Assembly: GCF_030369675.1 (NCBI RefSeq)
Contig: NZ_CP128477.1
Coordinates: 3,924,501 to 3,988,500 of the forward strand
Reading direction: 5' to 3'
Length of the DNA stretch: 64,000 nt
Origin: Peteryoungia algae
GTDB lineage: Bacteria > Pseudomonadota > Alphaproteobacteria > Rhizobiales > Rhizobiaceae
Shown: in pieces, positions 52,907 through 61,236 of the stretch
Numbering within the stretch: the first letter of the stretch is position 1
Layout of the letters: each line of letters starts with the position of its first letter
The notes under the pieces: generated by a model
The model's database searches: none
What the model was told of the DNA's origin: nothing
What the model saw: only the letters and a program-made list of their open reading frames with translations
Position numbers and translations under genes: made by a program

Positions 52907-52941
52907 GGGCCTCCGTGTCATCGACACGGAGGCCCAATTTT
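52907..52941. terminator. Bidirectional terminator between convergent genes
   Basis: A perfect 13-pair stem (GGGCCTCCGTGTC / GACACGGAGGCCC) with a three-base loop is followed by AATTTT on the plus strand and by TTCC(T) on the minus strand. It lies 6 bases after the stop of the Tlde1-type gene. Confidence 0.88.
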
Positions 52942-53011
52942 GACGCTCCCGATCTCGGGATGACGCTTGCTTGGCCGGCAGGCTGTAGTTCTGCCTGTCG
53001 ACCTCAGAAGC

Positions 53012-53797
53012 TTACATGGCCGGGACAACCGTGATCGACTTGATCACGGCAGGTGCACCCGAAATGTCGCCGGCCTTGGTCGCCGCACCCGTTTCCAGAT
53101 TGACCGTGTAGAGCGTGCTGTCAGCCACCAGCCATGCGGTGTTCATGCCGTCGGCACCCGCCTCGATGTCGAAGGCGTAGGTCTGCGGGCTGCCTTCGAT
53201 GCCCAGCTTGCCGATGGCCTTCAGCGTGCCGTCGTTGGGCTTGGTCTGCTGGATCAGGGCGCCGATCGTGGCATCGATGTTGTACATCGCGGTCTTCTCA
53301 GGCTTGCCGAGGGAGTTGGTATAGGCTGCAGCAACCGTATTCGGTGTTTCGCCCTTGTGCATGTCGCCCTCTTCGAAGGCGAGGCTGCCATCGACTGTGA
53401 CCGCACCCGTGTCGGGATGGACGCGGTGATTGGTCGTTCCGGTCATGTAGCGTATGCGGTCGGCAGCCGGGTTGAAGTTCACGATGACAGGCGCATCGCC
53501 GATTGTCAGCGGCTTGTCCATCTTGGCGAGTTCAGTGGCGGCACCCGTTTCCGGATCGATGGTGACGATGGCATTGTCGGCGGTCACGCCGACGATGGTT
53601 TTGTTGGCTGGGCGGTAGTCGATGCCCACGAGCCGATCGACGCCGGTCACGTCCATGCTCTTGGAGACCTCAGGATTGGCTGTGTCGAACATCACGAGCG
53701 TCTTGTCGCCTGCAAGGCCGACGACCTGGGCGGCCTGCGCGCCGAAGGCTGTGAGTGCGGTTGCGGCAGCAAGGCTGAGGATACGGATGCTGGTCAT
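53012..53797 (-). CDS. Secreted DUF4394 domain protein
   Basis: 261 residues from the ATG at 53797 (GGGAGA upstream), with a signal peptide (1-23, FGAQAA). The rest is one DUF4394 domain: repeated beta units such as LVGIDYRPANKTIVGVT, IGDAPVIVNFNPAADRIRYMTG and GSPQTYAFDIEAG, suggesting a beta-propeller. Function unknown; probably periplasmic. It is divergent from an ECF sigma factor gene, and both have the same promoter elements (TGCATCC and GCGTGTC), so it is the likely target of that sigma factor. A longer frame up to 53953 runs through the promoter and is not credible. Confidence 0.85.
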   Translation of the reverse strand: MTSIRILSLAAATALTAFGAQAAQVVGLAGDKTLVMFDTANPEVSKSMDVTGVDRLVGIDYRPANKTIVGVTADNAIVTIDPETGAATELAKMDKPLTIGDAPVIVNFNPAADRIRYMTGTTNHRVHPDTGAVTVDGSLAFEEGDMHKGETPNTVAAAYTNSLGKPEKTAMYNIDATIGALIQQTKPNDGTLKAIGKLGIEGSPQTYAFDIEAGADGMNTAWLVADSTLYTVNLETGAATKAGDISGAPAVIKSITVVPAM

Positions 53798-53855
53798 GGA
53801 AACTTCTCCCGTCTGAATGGTGCGGCGACACCCTTCTGGTGCCTCCTGAACCCTA

Positions 53856-53883
53856 GACACGCGGCGACGGCCGATTGGATGCA
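53856..53883 (-). promoter_or_regulatory. ECF-type promoter of the DUF4394 gene
   Basis: On the minus strand TGCATCC (53877-53883), 14 bases and GCGTGTC (53856-53862) lie about 58 bases ahead of the start codon. The same two elements occur on the other strand for the sigma gene. Confidence 0.65.
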
Positions 53884-53907
53884 GCACTCGAAGAATTTTT
53901 TCTCGGC

Positions 53908-53934
53908 TGCATCCGGAGCCCGGTCTCGCGTGTC
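53908..53934 (+). promoter_or_regulatory. ECF-type promoter of the sigma factor gene
   Basis: TGCATCC (53908-53914), 13 bases and GCGTGTC (53928-53934). With the divergent copy it forms a 9-base inverted repeat GGATGCAGC...GCTGCATCC (53877-53885 and 53906-53914). It implies autoregulation and a leader of about 120 bases. Confidence 0.65.
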
Positions 53935-54063
53935 GGGAAGATGAAGGAGACAATGATGGAAATGGTCATGACGAGAGCCGTTCAGTCAGCCGGAACGCCT
54001 GTGCCCGGTTGCCAAATCTTCAGCAATGCCTACTTTCCGCAGAGCAGATTGGAAGGATGCGGG

Positions 54064-54615
54064 ATGGGGAATGACGAAGACGAGCTCGGTGCGGCGCTGA
54101 GAGCCTGTGCTGCGGGAGATCGCGCCGGCCTCGCCATGATCTACCGCAGCGAAGCGGCCCGCATGGTCACCATTGCGGAAAGGATCCTTCGGCGGCACGA
54201 TCTGGCGGAAGAAATCGTCCAGGAAGCCTTCCTGCAGATCTGGAACAAGGCCTGGCAATACGATCCCTCCCGGGGGTCGGCGCGTGGCTGGATTTTTGCC
54301 GTTGTCCGCTCGCGCTCGCTCAACGCACTGCGGAACGGCGGACGGGAGGATCTCGCGGATGCAGAGAGCATCGAGCGCCTTCAGGATGAGGGGGCGGATG
54401 CGCTCTATACCGACCTCTTCGATCAGCTGGATACGGCAAGCCGCCTGCGCTCTTGTCTGGGGCGACTGGATGGCCTGCGCCGCAAAACGGTACTGATGGC
54501 CTATGTCTCCGGCTATAGCCACGGCGAGATCGCCGGTCGCCTGAAGCTGCCGCTCGGCACGGCCAAGGCCTGGATCAGGCGCTCGCTCTCGGCGCTCAGG
54601 GAGTGCATGGCATGA
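54064..54615 (+). CDS. ECF-family RNA polymerase sigma factor
   Basis: 183 residues from the ATG at 54064 (GGAAGGATG upstream); longer frames run through the promoter. Region 2 lies at about 22-90 (LAEEIVQEAFLQIWNKAW) with SRGSARGWIFAVVRSRSLNALR at its end, and region 4 at about 128-180 (VLMAYVSGYSHGEIAGRLKLPLGTAKAWIRRSL). The type and its RskA-like partner fit the SigK-like ECF groups. The stop overlaps the anti-sigma gene (ATGA). Its probable targets are its own operon and the divergent DUF4394 gene. Confidence 0.93.
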   Translation: MGNDEDELGAALRACAAGDRAGLAMIYRSEAARMVTIAERILRRHDLAEEIVQEAFLQIWNKAWQYDPSRGSARGWIFAVVRSRSLNALRNGGREDLADAESIERLQDEGADALYTDLFDQLDTASRLRSCLGRLDGLRRKTVLMAYVSGYSHGEIAGRLKLPLGTAKAWIRRSLSALRECMA

Positions 54616-55319
54616 GCACCTGGCACACCCCGACAGAGCGCGCTGATGCCTATGTCCTCGGATTGATGGACGAGCACGACCGCAGGGTCATGGACAACGA
54701 ATTGGAGAGCGATCCGGTTCTGGCACGAGCGGTTGGCGAAGCACGCGACCGCTTCATCGAACTCGATCTGGTCGGTCCGACAGCCACGGTCTCGGCAGAC
54801 CTCTGGTCTCGTATAGAGGCAAAGCTCGGGACAGCGGGCAAGCGCGAAATCGCAGGCCCCCATCCAGCTGCCGCAAACGACAACCGTCTGGTCCGCTGGC
54901 GCGCCATCGCTATGTCGGCCGTGGCCGCCTCTGTCCTGCTTGTGGCGGCCTTGGGTTACACCACCATGACCCGGCTGGAGCCGCAGGTCGTCGCGATCCT
55001 GATGAATGCCGAGGGGGAGCCGGTGGTCATGATCGAGGACTTCGGCAACGACACGGCCAAGGTCGTCCCGCTCATTGATCTGGCGGTGGCGGATGATCGC
55101 TCGCTGCAGCTCTGGACGCTGCCATCGGCCGACACCGGCCCGGTCTCGCTCGGGGTGCTCGATGGCTGGGAGACTGCGACGGTGTCAGGTCCAGATCTGC
55201 CACGGCCGGCGGAAGAGCAGCTTTACGAGATCACGGTGGAACCGTTCGGAGGTTCGCCCACGGGCAAACCAACAGGGCCGATCGTCGGCAAGGGCTTCGC
55301 CAAGGCGCCGCGTCCCTGA
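54612..55319 (+). CDS. RskA-like anti-sigma factor
   Basis: 235 residues from the ATG at 54612, overlapping the sigma factor stop. The N-terminal cytoplasmic helical part (ERADAYVLGLMDEHDRRVMDNELESD, 9-34) has the anti-sigma layout without a zinc-binding HxxxCxxC motif. One membrane helix lies at about 98-117, then a periplasmic RskA-type domain (RSLQLWTLPSADTGPVSLGVL near 162). It should hold the sigma factor at the membrane until regulated proteolysis; the signal is unknown. No redox-type cysteines are seen. Confidence 0.9.
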   Translation: MSTWHTPTERADAYVLGLMDEHDRRVMDNELESDPVLARAVGEARDRFIELDLVGPTATVSADLWSRIEAKLGTAGKREIAGPHPAAANDNRLVRWRAIAMSAVAASVLLVAALGYTTMTRLEPQVVAILMNAEGEPVVMIEDFGNDTAKVVPLIDLAVADDRSLQLWTLPSADTGPVSLGVLDGWETATVSGPDLPRPAEEQLYEITVEPFGGSPTGKPTGPIVGKGFAKAPRP

Positions 55320-55443
55320 CAATGAAAGGTCCGGCATCCGTCGGGCTGACGCGCGGGGGGGCTGAGCAGCAATTGTAGTTCGGTGCTGTCAACGGTCGAT
55401 GGCAGTCTCGCGGACCCGTGACCGAACCCTTCAGAAGGCAAAG

Positions 55444-55475
55444 AAACAGGGCCGCGTTTGACCGCGACCCTGTTT
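55444..55475 (-). terminator. Terminator after edd
   Basis: AAACAGGG-x-CGCG pairs with CGCG-x-CCCTGTTT (one mismatch) across a six-base loop; on the minus strand TTTCTTT follows. It lies 21 bases after the edd stop. Confidence 0.78.
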
Positions 55476-55495
55476 GCCATGAAGCGACGGAGACG

Positions 55496-57313
55496 TCAGA
55501 AGAGAACGCTGGCGCCCTGATCTGCCGGACCCGCAATGCGACGGAAGCTGGCGAAAAGTTCCCGGCCCATGCCGAACTCGTTGTCGTCGAGATTGGTCGT
55601 GGCAAGCGGCCTTGCGTTGAACTCGGCAGCATCGACCAGAACTTCCAGTGTTCCGGCTATGGCATCGAGACGGACAATGTCGCCGTTCTTGATCTTCGCG
55701 ATCGGGCCGCCATCAACGGCTTCTGGCGTCAGGTGGATCGCCGCCGGGATCTTGCCCGATGCGCCGGACATGCGACCGTCCGTCACCAGAGCGACCTTGA
55801 AGCCGCGATCCTGCAAAACGCCCAGTGGCGGGGTCAGGCGATGCAGTTCCGGCATGCCGTTGGCCTTGGGGCCCTGGAAGCGAACAACGGCGATGAAGTC
55901 GCGCTCCAGCTTGCCGGCCTTGAAGGCGTCCTGCAATTCCTGCTGGTCGTTGAAGACGATCGCCGGCGCCTCGACGACGTGACGTTCCGGTTTGACGGCA
56001 GAAATCTTGATGACCGCCTTGCCAAGATTGCCGGTCAGCATCTTCAACCCGCCATTCGCCTGGAACGGCTTGTCGATGGTGGTCAGGACCTTCGGATCGG
56101 CACTGACCTCTGCTGAGGGTTCGCGATGCACGGTGCCATCGTCGGCCAGCTTCGGATCGATCGTATAGGAAGCGAGACCCTGGCCATAAACGGTGCGCAC
56201 GTCGTCATGCACGTAACCGGCCTTGAGCAGCTGCTTGATCAGAAAGCCCATGCCGCCGGCGGCGTGGAAGTGGTTCACGTCGGCAAGTCCGTTCGGATAG
56301 ACGCGGGCGAGCAGCGGCACGATGTCGGAGAGTTCCGAAATGTCCTGCCAGGTGAGCTGGATGCCGCCGGCGCGCGCCATGGCGATCAGATGGATCGTGT
56401 GATTTGTCGAACCGCCCGTGGCATGCAGGCCGACGACGCCGTTGACGATCGAGCGTTCGTCGATCATCTCGCCGGCCGGCGTGAACTCGTTGCCGAGGGC
56501 GGTGATGGCAAGCGCACGTTTGGTGGCTTCCTTGGTGAATGCGTCGCGCAGCGGGGTGCCCGGATTGATGAAGGAGGCACCGGGCAGGTGGAAGCCCATG
56601 ATCTCCATCAGCATCTGGTTGGAATTGGCCGTGCCATAGAAGGTGCAGGTGCCCGGCCCGTGATAGGACTTGGACTCGGCTTCGAGCAGTTCTGCGCGAC
56701 CGACCTTGCCTTCTGCGTAGAGCTGGCGGATCCGCGACTTCTCGTCATTCGGCAGCCCTGTGGTCATCGGCCCTGCAGGAATGAAGACGGCGGGGAGGTG
56801 GCCGAAGGTGAGGGCCGCGATCATCAGCCCCGGCACGATCTTGTCACAGACGCCGAGATAGACGGAGCTATCGAACATATTGTGCGACAGGCCGATGGCT
56901 GCCGACATCGCGATCGCATCGCGCGAAAAGAGCGAGAGCTCCATGCCGGGCTGTCCCTGGGTCACGCCATCGCACATGGCGGGAACGCCGCCTGCGACCT
57001 GCGCTACGCCACCCACTTCGGACGCGGCCTGGCGGATCATCGCCGGATAGGTCTCGAAGGGCTGGTGCGCCGAGAGCATGTCATTATAGGCGGTGATGAT
57101 GCCGAGGTTCGGCACGACGTCACCGGCGAGCGCATCCTTGTCCCTGGGCGAACAGACGGCGAAGCCGTGGGCAAGGTTGCCACAGGACAGGGTCGAGCGG
57201 TGCACGCCCTTCGAAATCGCCCGGCGGGTCCGGTCGAGATAGGCTTCACGGGTCGGCTTGGATCGCTCGACGATCCGCTTGGTGATGGCTTCGATACGGC
57301 TATCAGCACTCAT
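55496..57313 (-). CDS. edd: Phosphogluconate dehydratase Edd
   Basis: 605 residues, the normal length. Edd removes water from 6-phosphogluconate to give KDPG in the Entner-Doudoroff pathway and carries a [4Fe-4S] cluster. IlvD/Edd family marks are [24 protein letters not shown] (about 107-130), [39 protein letters not shown] and [15 protein letters not shown] near 520, with the cluster cysteines in the first three. Third gene of the zwf-pgl-edd operon. The KDPG aldolase gene eda is not in this window. Confidence 0.96.
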   Translation of the reverse strand: MSADSRIEAITKRIVERSKPTREAYLDRTRRAISKGVHRSTLSCGNLAHGFAVCSPRDKDALAGDVVPNLGIITAYNDMLSAHQPFETYPAMIRQAASEVGGVAQVAGGVPAMCDGVTQGQPGMELSLFSRDAIAMSAAIGLSHNMFDSSVYLGVCDKIVPGLMIAALTFGHLPAVFIPAGPMTTGLPNDEKSRIRQLYAEGKVGRAELLEAESKSYHGPGTCTFYGTANSNQMLMEIMGFHLPGASFINPGTPLRDAFTKEATKRALAITALGNEFTPAGEMIDERSIVNGVVGLHATGGSTNHTIHLIAMARAGGIQLTWQDISELSDIVPLLARVYPNGLADVNHFHAAGGMGFLIKQLLKAGYVHDDVRTVYGQGLASYTIDPKLADDGTVHREPSAEVSADPKVLTTIDKPFQANGGLKMLTGNLGKAVIKISAVKPERHVVEAPAIVFNDQQELQDAFKAGKLERDFIAVVRFQGPKANGMPELHRLTPPLGVLQDRGFKVALVTDGRMSGASGKIPAAIHLTPEAVDGGPIAKIKNGDIVRLDAIAGTLEVLVDAAEFNARPLATTNLDDNEFGMGRELFASFRRIAGPADQGASVLF

Positions 57314-57435
57314 AGGAATGGCTCCTCATCTGGCGCGGGCGCTGAGGCGCACATCGCGCAAAGGCCTTCTCGGCCATGAAACTCGTCATAGGTGCGTCGA
57401 CCTGCCGAAACGCTCCGGCAGACGAGGGCTCCCGC

Positions 57436-58134
57436 TCAGGGCGCCCAGTAGATCTCAGGCTTGGTCTGAGCGCGTTCGAGAACGGCCCGGATCGGCATGT
57501 CTTGCTCGTCGGTGCCGGCAAGCGCCTTCTCCAGCACGGCCTTCTTTTCCGTACCCTCGATGTGAACCGCGAGCAGGCCGGCATCGTGAAGCGCCGAGAA
57601 GGAGAGGGTGAGGCGAGCCTCGCCCGCACCCGGTGCTTCCATCGTCATGACGCGGCGCGGCAGCGTCAGATCAAGCGCTGCGGCAAGGTGATCGCCACCG
57701 GGAAAGAAGGAGGCCGTGTGCCCGTCCGTTCCCATGCCGAGGATCGCCACGTCGAAGGGTTTGCTCATGCCAGGCACGATCCCGGACGCTGTCCTCGCGG
57801 CATCCTCGATCGTTGCCTCGGGACGGTACAGCGGTACGAATTCCGCTGCCGCAGCCTCATTCTTCAGGAGATGCGTCTTCACCAGCAGATGGTTGGAGCG
57901 CGGATTGTCTTCGGGCACGAAACGTTCATCGACAAGCGTGACCTTCACCTTGGCCCAGTCGAGAGTCCGTGTCGACAGAGCTTCGAAGAAAGCCTTGGGC
58001 GTCGAGCCACCGGACACGGCAAGCGTCGCTTCGCCACGACGCCCAATCGCTGCGGACAAGGCCGAAGCCACGGTTTCGGCGAGATCGGTCGCAAGGGCGG
58101 ACCCGTTCTCGAATGTCTTCATCTGATGCGCCAT
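57436..58134 (-). CDS. pgl: 6-phosphogluconolactonase Pgl
   Basis: 232 residues. It hydrolyses 6-phosphogluconolactone to 6-phosphogluconate. DevB-type marks are LAVSGGSTPKAFFEALS (38-54), VTLVDERFVPEDNPRSN (69-85) and LGMGTDGHTASFFPG (about 138-152). An internal ATG at residue 5 is an alternative start. It lies between zwf (11 bases) and edd (122 bases) and completes the oxidative branch. Confidence 0.95.
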   Translation of the reverse strand: MAHQMKTFENGSALATDLAETVASALSAAIGRRGEATLAVSGGSTPKAFFEALSTRTLDWAKVKVTLVDERFVPEDNPRSNHLLVKTHLLKNEAAAAEFVPLYRPEATIEDAARTASGIVPGMSKPFDVAILGMGTDGHTASFFPGGDHLAAALDLTLPRRVMTMEAPGAGEARLTLSFSALHDAGLLAVHIEGTEKKAVLEKALAGTDEQDMPIRAVLERAQTKPEIYWAP

Positions 58135-58145
58135 CGGTCCGGGCC

Positions 58146-59618
58146 TCAGTCGATTTCGTGCCAGGTGCGACCGTCACGCTCGATCAGCGCGATGGCCTGG
58201 CTCGGGCCCCAGGTGCCGGATGTGTATCCCTGCGCCTTCTGGCCGATTTCTTCCCACGACTTGAGGATCGGGTCGCACCAGTTCCACGCGGCCTCGACTT
58301 CGTCGCGGCGCATGAACAGGGTCTGGTTCGAGCGGATGACATCCATCAGAAGGCGTTCATAGGCGTCGGGATTGCGCACGTCGAAGGCCTGCGCAAAGCT
58401 CATGTCGAGCGATACGTGGCGCAGGCGCATGCCGCCCGGGCCCGGATCCTTGATCATCAGCCACTGCTTGACGCCTTCGTCCGGCTGCAGGCGGATCACG
58501 AGCTTGTTTGCTTCGATGCGTCCCGCATTCTCGCCGAAGATGGAGTGCGGGATCGGCTTGAAGGTGATGACGATCTCCGACATCCGGGTCGCGAGACGCT
58601 TGCCGGTGCGCAGATAGAAGGGCACGCCGGCCCAGCGCCAATTGTTGATCTCTGCCTTGATCGCCACGAAGGTTTCGGTGTCGGAGGCAGCCCCCAGTTC
58701 TTCCTGGTAGCCGTTGACGGCACCGCCGGCAGAAGCACCGGCGCGATATTGGCCGCGGACCGTCTGCTTCTCGACATTGGCAGGTGTGATCGGCTTCAGC
58801 GAACGAAGGACCTTGAGTTTCTCGTCACGGACCGCTTCCGCGTCGAGCGAGGATGGAGCTTCCATGGCCACGAGGCAGAGCAGCTGCAGAATATGGTTCT
58901 GCACCATATCGCGCAGGGCGCCAGCCTTGTCGTAATAGGTGACGCGACCTTCGAGGCCGACGGATTCCGCGACCGTAATCTGGACGTGGTCGATATGGGC
59001 CGAGTTCCACAGCGGCTCGTAGAGCGCATTGGCGAAGCGCAGCGCCATCAGGTTCTGCACCGTCTCCTTGCCGAGATAGTGGTCGATACGGAAGATCTGG
59101 TCTTCCTTGAACACCTTGCCGATTGTGTCGTTCAGGATCTGCGCCGAGGCGAGGTCACGGCCGATCGGCTTCTCGACGACGATGCGGGTCGACTTGGTGA
59201 TCAGCTTGTGGTCGCGGATCTTGTCGGCGATATCGCCGAAGATCGAGGGCGAGACGGCGAGATAGAAGGCACGAACGATGTCCTTGCCCTGATCGAGAAG
59301 CTTCTTCAGATCTTCCCACCCCTGGTCCGCCTTGGCGTCGACAGAAATGTAGTAGATGCGCTCGAGGAACTTGGCGACTTCGGCCTCATCCAGCTCCTCG
59401 GCCTTCAGGTGCTCGTGCAGGGCATCCAACGTGAACTTGCGGTATTCCTCATGTGTCATCGCAGTACGCGATGCGCCGATGATCCGGGTCGGCTCGGTCA
59501 GCTGACCGGCGAGCTGACGGTGGAACAGGGCCGGCAACAGCTTGCGCTCGGCGAGGTCGCCGGTGCCGCCGAAGACGACATAGTCAAAGGGTTCAACGGG
59601 GATGATCTGGCTGCTCAT
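58146..59618 (-). CDS. zwf: Glucose-6-phosphate dehydrogenase Zwf
   Basis: 490 residues. Zwf oxidises glucose 6-phosphate to the lactone with NADP. Marks are the nucleotide loop GGTGDLAERKLLPALF (18-33), the substrate motif RIDHYLGKETVQNL (about 178-191, with catalytic His) and KPIGRDLASA. It is the first gene of zwf-pgl-edd, the usual order in Rhizobiaceae. The upstream gap (59619-59936) must hold the promoter. Confidence 0.97.
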   Translation of the reverse strand: MSSQIIPVEPFDYVVFGGTGDLAERKLLPALFHRQLAGQLTEPTRIIGASRTAMTHEEYRKFTLDALHEHLKAEELDEAEVAKFLERIYYISVDAKADQGWEDLKKLLDQGKDIVRAFYLAVSPSIFGDIADKIRDHKLITKSTRIVVEKPIGRDLASAQILNDTIGKVFKEDQIFRIDHYLGKETVQNLMALRFANALYEPLWNSAHIDHVQITVAESVGLEGRVTYYDKAGALRDMVQNHILQLLCLVAMEAPSSLDAEAVRDEKLKVLRSLKPITPANVEKQTVRGQYRAGASAGGAVNGYQEELGAASDTETFVAIKAEINNWRWAGVPFYLRTGKRLATRMSEIVITFKPIPHSIFGENAGRIEANKLVIRLQPDEGVKQWLMIKDPGPGGMRLRHVSLDMSFAQAFDVRNPDAYERLLMDVIRSNQTLFMRRDEVEAAWNWCDPILKSWEEIGQKAQGYTSGTWGPSQAIALIERDGRTWHEID

Positions 59619-59936
59619 GCGGCATCTCTCGTTCGGACAATTCGTTGAACGGATTCTAATCTAATCGATTTAAAAAAGCCACCCTCACCGCAGCGATTTT
59701 GTTTTTGCGGGGCGTTGGCACCCTTGGCGAACGCTGTTCTGCGACAATGAATCACACGCCAGGATGACGGCAGCGCGACGCCCGGGCGACAGAACATGCC
59801 GAACGGATGAGAAGGATCGGCAAGGCAGCAAAGATAGTGCCACAGGCGGCGAGAAAAGAGCGTGCCCCGTCAAACCCGGCTGCGTTGAAGACGCTTGTCA
59901 CGCGCACCGGTGCACACGCCCGCCGAACTGCCATTA
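59619..59936 (-). other. Upstream region of zwf (318 bases)
   Basis: Read leftward, this gap holds a possible minus-ten TAGAAT (59653-59658 on the plus strand as ATTCTA) with a poor minus-35, an AT-rich stretch with AATCGATT (59663-59670) and T-rich tracts at 59697-59706. Two small frames of about 60 codons have no recognisable features. No terminator was found for the puuB-type gene that ends at 59937. Confidence 0.45.
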
Positions 59937-61223
59937 TCAGAACCGGTCGCGAAGCGCATACCAAGTGAGCGCCAGAAACAGCAGCGGCTTGCGCAGGCTT
60001 GCGCCTCCTGGGAAGGGTGGAATCTTCAGCTCTTTGAGCAGGTCGAGTTCTCGCGCATTGCCGGCCACCATGTCCGCATACATTTTGCCGGAATAATTGG
60101 AAAGCATCACGCCATGCCCGGAATAGCCGGCAAGCGAGGTTACCCCTGGAAGAACGTCGCGGGCAAAGGGCTTGCGGGGAAGCGTGATGCCGACCGATCC
60201 GCCCCATCCGTGTGTAATCTCGATATCTCCGAGATCCGGATAGATCTCCGCGATTTGCCGGCGGATATGGCTGGAAATGTCGCGCGGGCTGTCGGCCGTA
60301 TAGGCCTCGCGCCCGCCGAAAAGCAGACGCCCGTCACGGCTCTTGCGGAAGTAGCGCACAACAAACCGGCTGTCGGCCACGGCCTCCGAGCCCGGCAGCA
60401 CCTGGGGAAAGCGGTCGAGCGGTGCCGTCGCTCCGATGAAGGAGCGGATCGGCATGACATGTGCCGCCGTCACCGGTTCCAGATTGCCGATATAGGCATT
60501 GGTCGCGATCAACACCCGGTCGGCCGTGATCGTACCCTTCGGCGTATCAATGACGGTCTTGCCGCCCGCCTGGCGAATGGCACTTGCCGGCGTCATCTCG
60601 TGGATCCGGGCGCCGGATGCAGCGGCAACCCGAGCCAGACCGACGAGAAGTTTCAGCGGGTGGATATGCCCGGTGCCGGTGTCACGAACGCCGAAGTGAT
60701 ACCGTGTCGAACCGACACGTTCATGCGTCTCCTCCCGATCCATGAACGAGATATGCGGATAGCCGTAGCGCGCCGCCATGGTTTCGGCCTCATGGCGGTA
60801 GTCGGATTCCCCGCCACGCTTGTGGGACACGTTCAACTGCCCGGGCAGATATTCAATGTCGATACCGTGCTGTTCGGCGAAGTCGAGCAGGTAGTGCTTG
60901 GCATTCTCCGCCATCTCGAACAGAGCCTTCGACCGCTCGAAGCCGAGTTCGGCCTCCAGCTCTGCCGGAGAGGCGCGCTGGCCGGTGCCGAGCTGGCCGC
61001 CATTGCGCCCCGATGCACCGTCTCCGAAGCGGCCGCCTTCGATGAGAACGACCGAGACGCCGAGCCGGGCGAGATTGAAGGCGGCCTGAAGGCCGGTGAA
61101 GCCGCCGCCGATGATGGCGACGTCAGCCGAGGTGGAGCCATCGAGGGCCGGATATTCCGGCCGCTCGCCCACACTTGCCTCATACCAGGAAATCCCCGGT
61201 GCAATCGGGCTTTGCCATGTCAT
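59937..61223 (-). CDS. puuB: FAD-dependent oxidoreductase, PuuB/OrdL type
   Basis: 428 residues of the DAO family. The FAD-binding motif VAIIGGGFTGLQAAFNLARLG lies at about 36-56; GASGRNGGQLGTGQR (68-82) and the C-terminal GYSGHGVMLSNYSGK (about 378-392) are typical of gamma-glutamylputrescine oxidase (PuuB). Together with the upstream PuuA-type gene (13 bases away) it suggests putrescine breakdown by gamma-glutamylation. Other amines are possible, since family members differ in substrate; no puuC or puuD is present here. Confidence 0.82.
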   Translation of the reverse strand: MTWQSPIAPGISWYEASVGERPEYPALDGSTSADVAIIGGGFTGLQAAFNLARLGVSVVLIEGGRFGDGASGRNGGQLGTGQRASPAELEAELGFERSKALFEMAENAKHYLLDFAEQHGIDIEYLPGQLNVSHKRGGESDYRHEAETMAARYGYPHISFMDREETHERVGSTRYHFGVRDTGTGHIHPLKLLVGLARVAAASGARIHEMTPASAIRQAGGKTVIDTPKGTITADRVLIATNAYIGNLEPVTAAHVMPIRSFIGATAPLDRFPQVLPGSEAVADSRFVVRYFRKSRDGRLLFGGREAYTADSPRDISSHIRRQIAEIYPDLGDIEITHGWGGSVGITLPRKPFARDVLPGVTSLAGYSGHGVMLSNYSGKMYADMVAGNARELDLLKELKIPPFPGGASLRKPLLFLALTWYALRDRF

Positions 61224-61236
61224 GGGGTCTACTCCC

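Noticed and set aside
52967..53944. A 325-codon plus-strand frame opposite the DUF4394 gene
   Set aside because: It runs through the divergent promoter region and has no family features.
53875..54063. N-terminal extension of the ECF sigma factor
   Set aside because: The extra 63 codons overlap the promoter elements and lack sigma features; the ATG at 54064 has a ribosome site.
56126..57379. A 417-codon plus-strand frame opposite edd
   Set aside because: Shadow of edd; composition is typical of reverse-strand reading in GC-rich codons.
57969..59648. A 559-codon plus-strand frame opposite zwf and pgl
   Set aside because: The opposite strand encodes complete Zwf and Pgl with all motifs; the translation here is Arg/Asp/His-rich and resembles nothing.
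59685..59873. A 62-codon minus-strand frame in the zwf upstream gap
   Set aside because: No ribosome site, no domain and biased composition; could not be supported as a gene.
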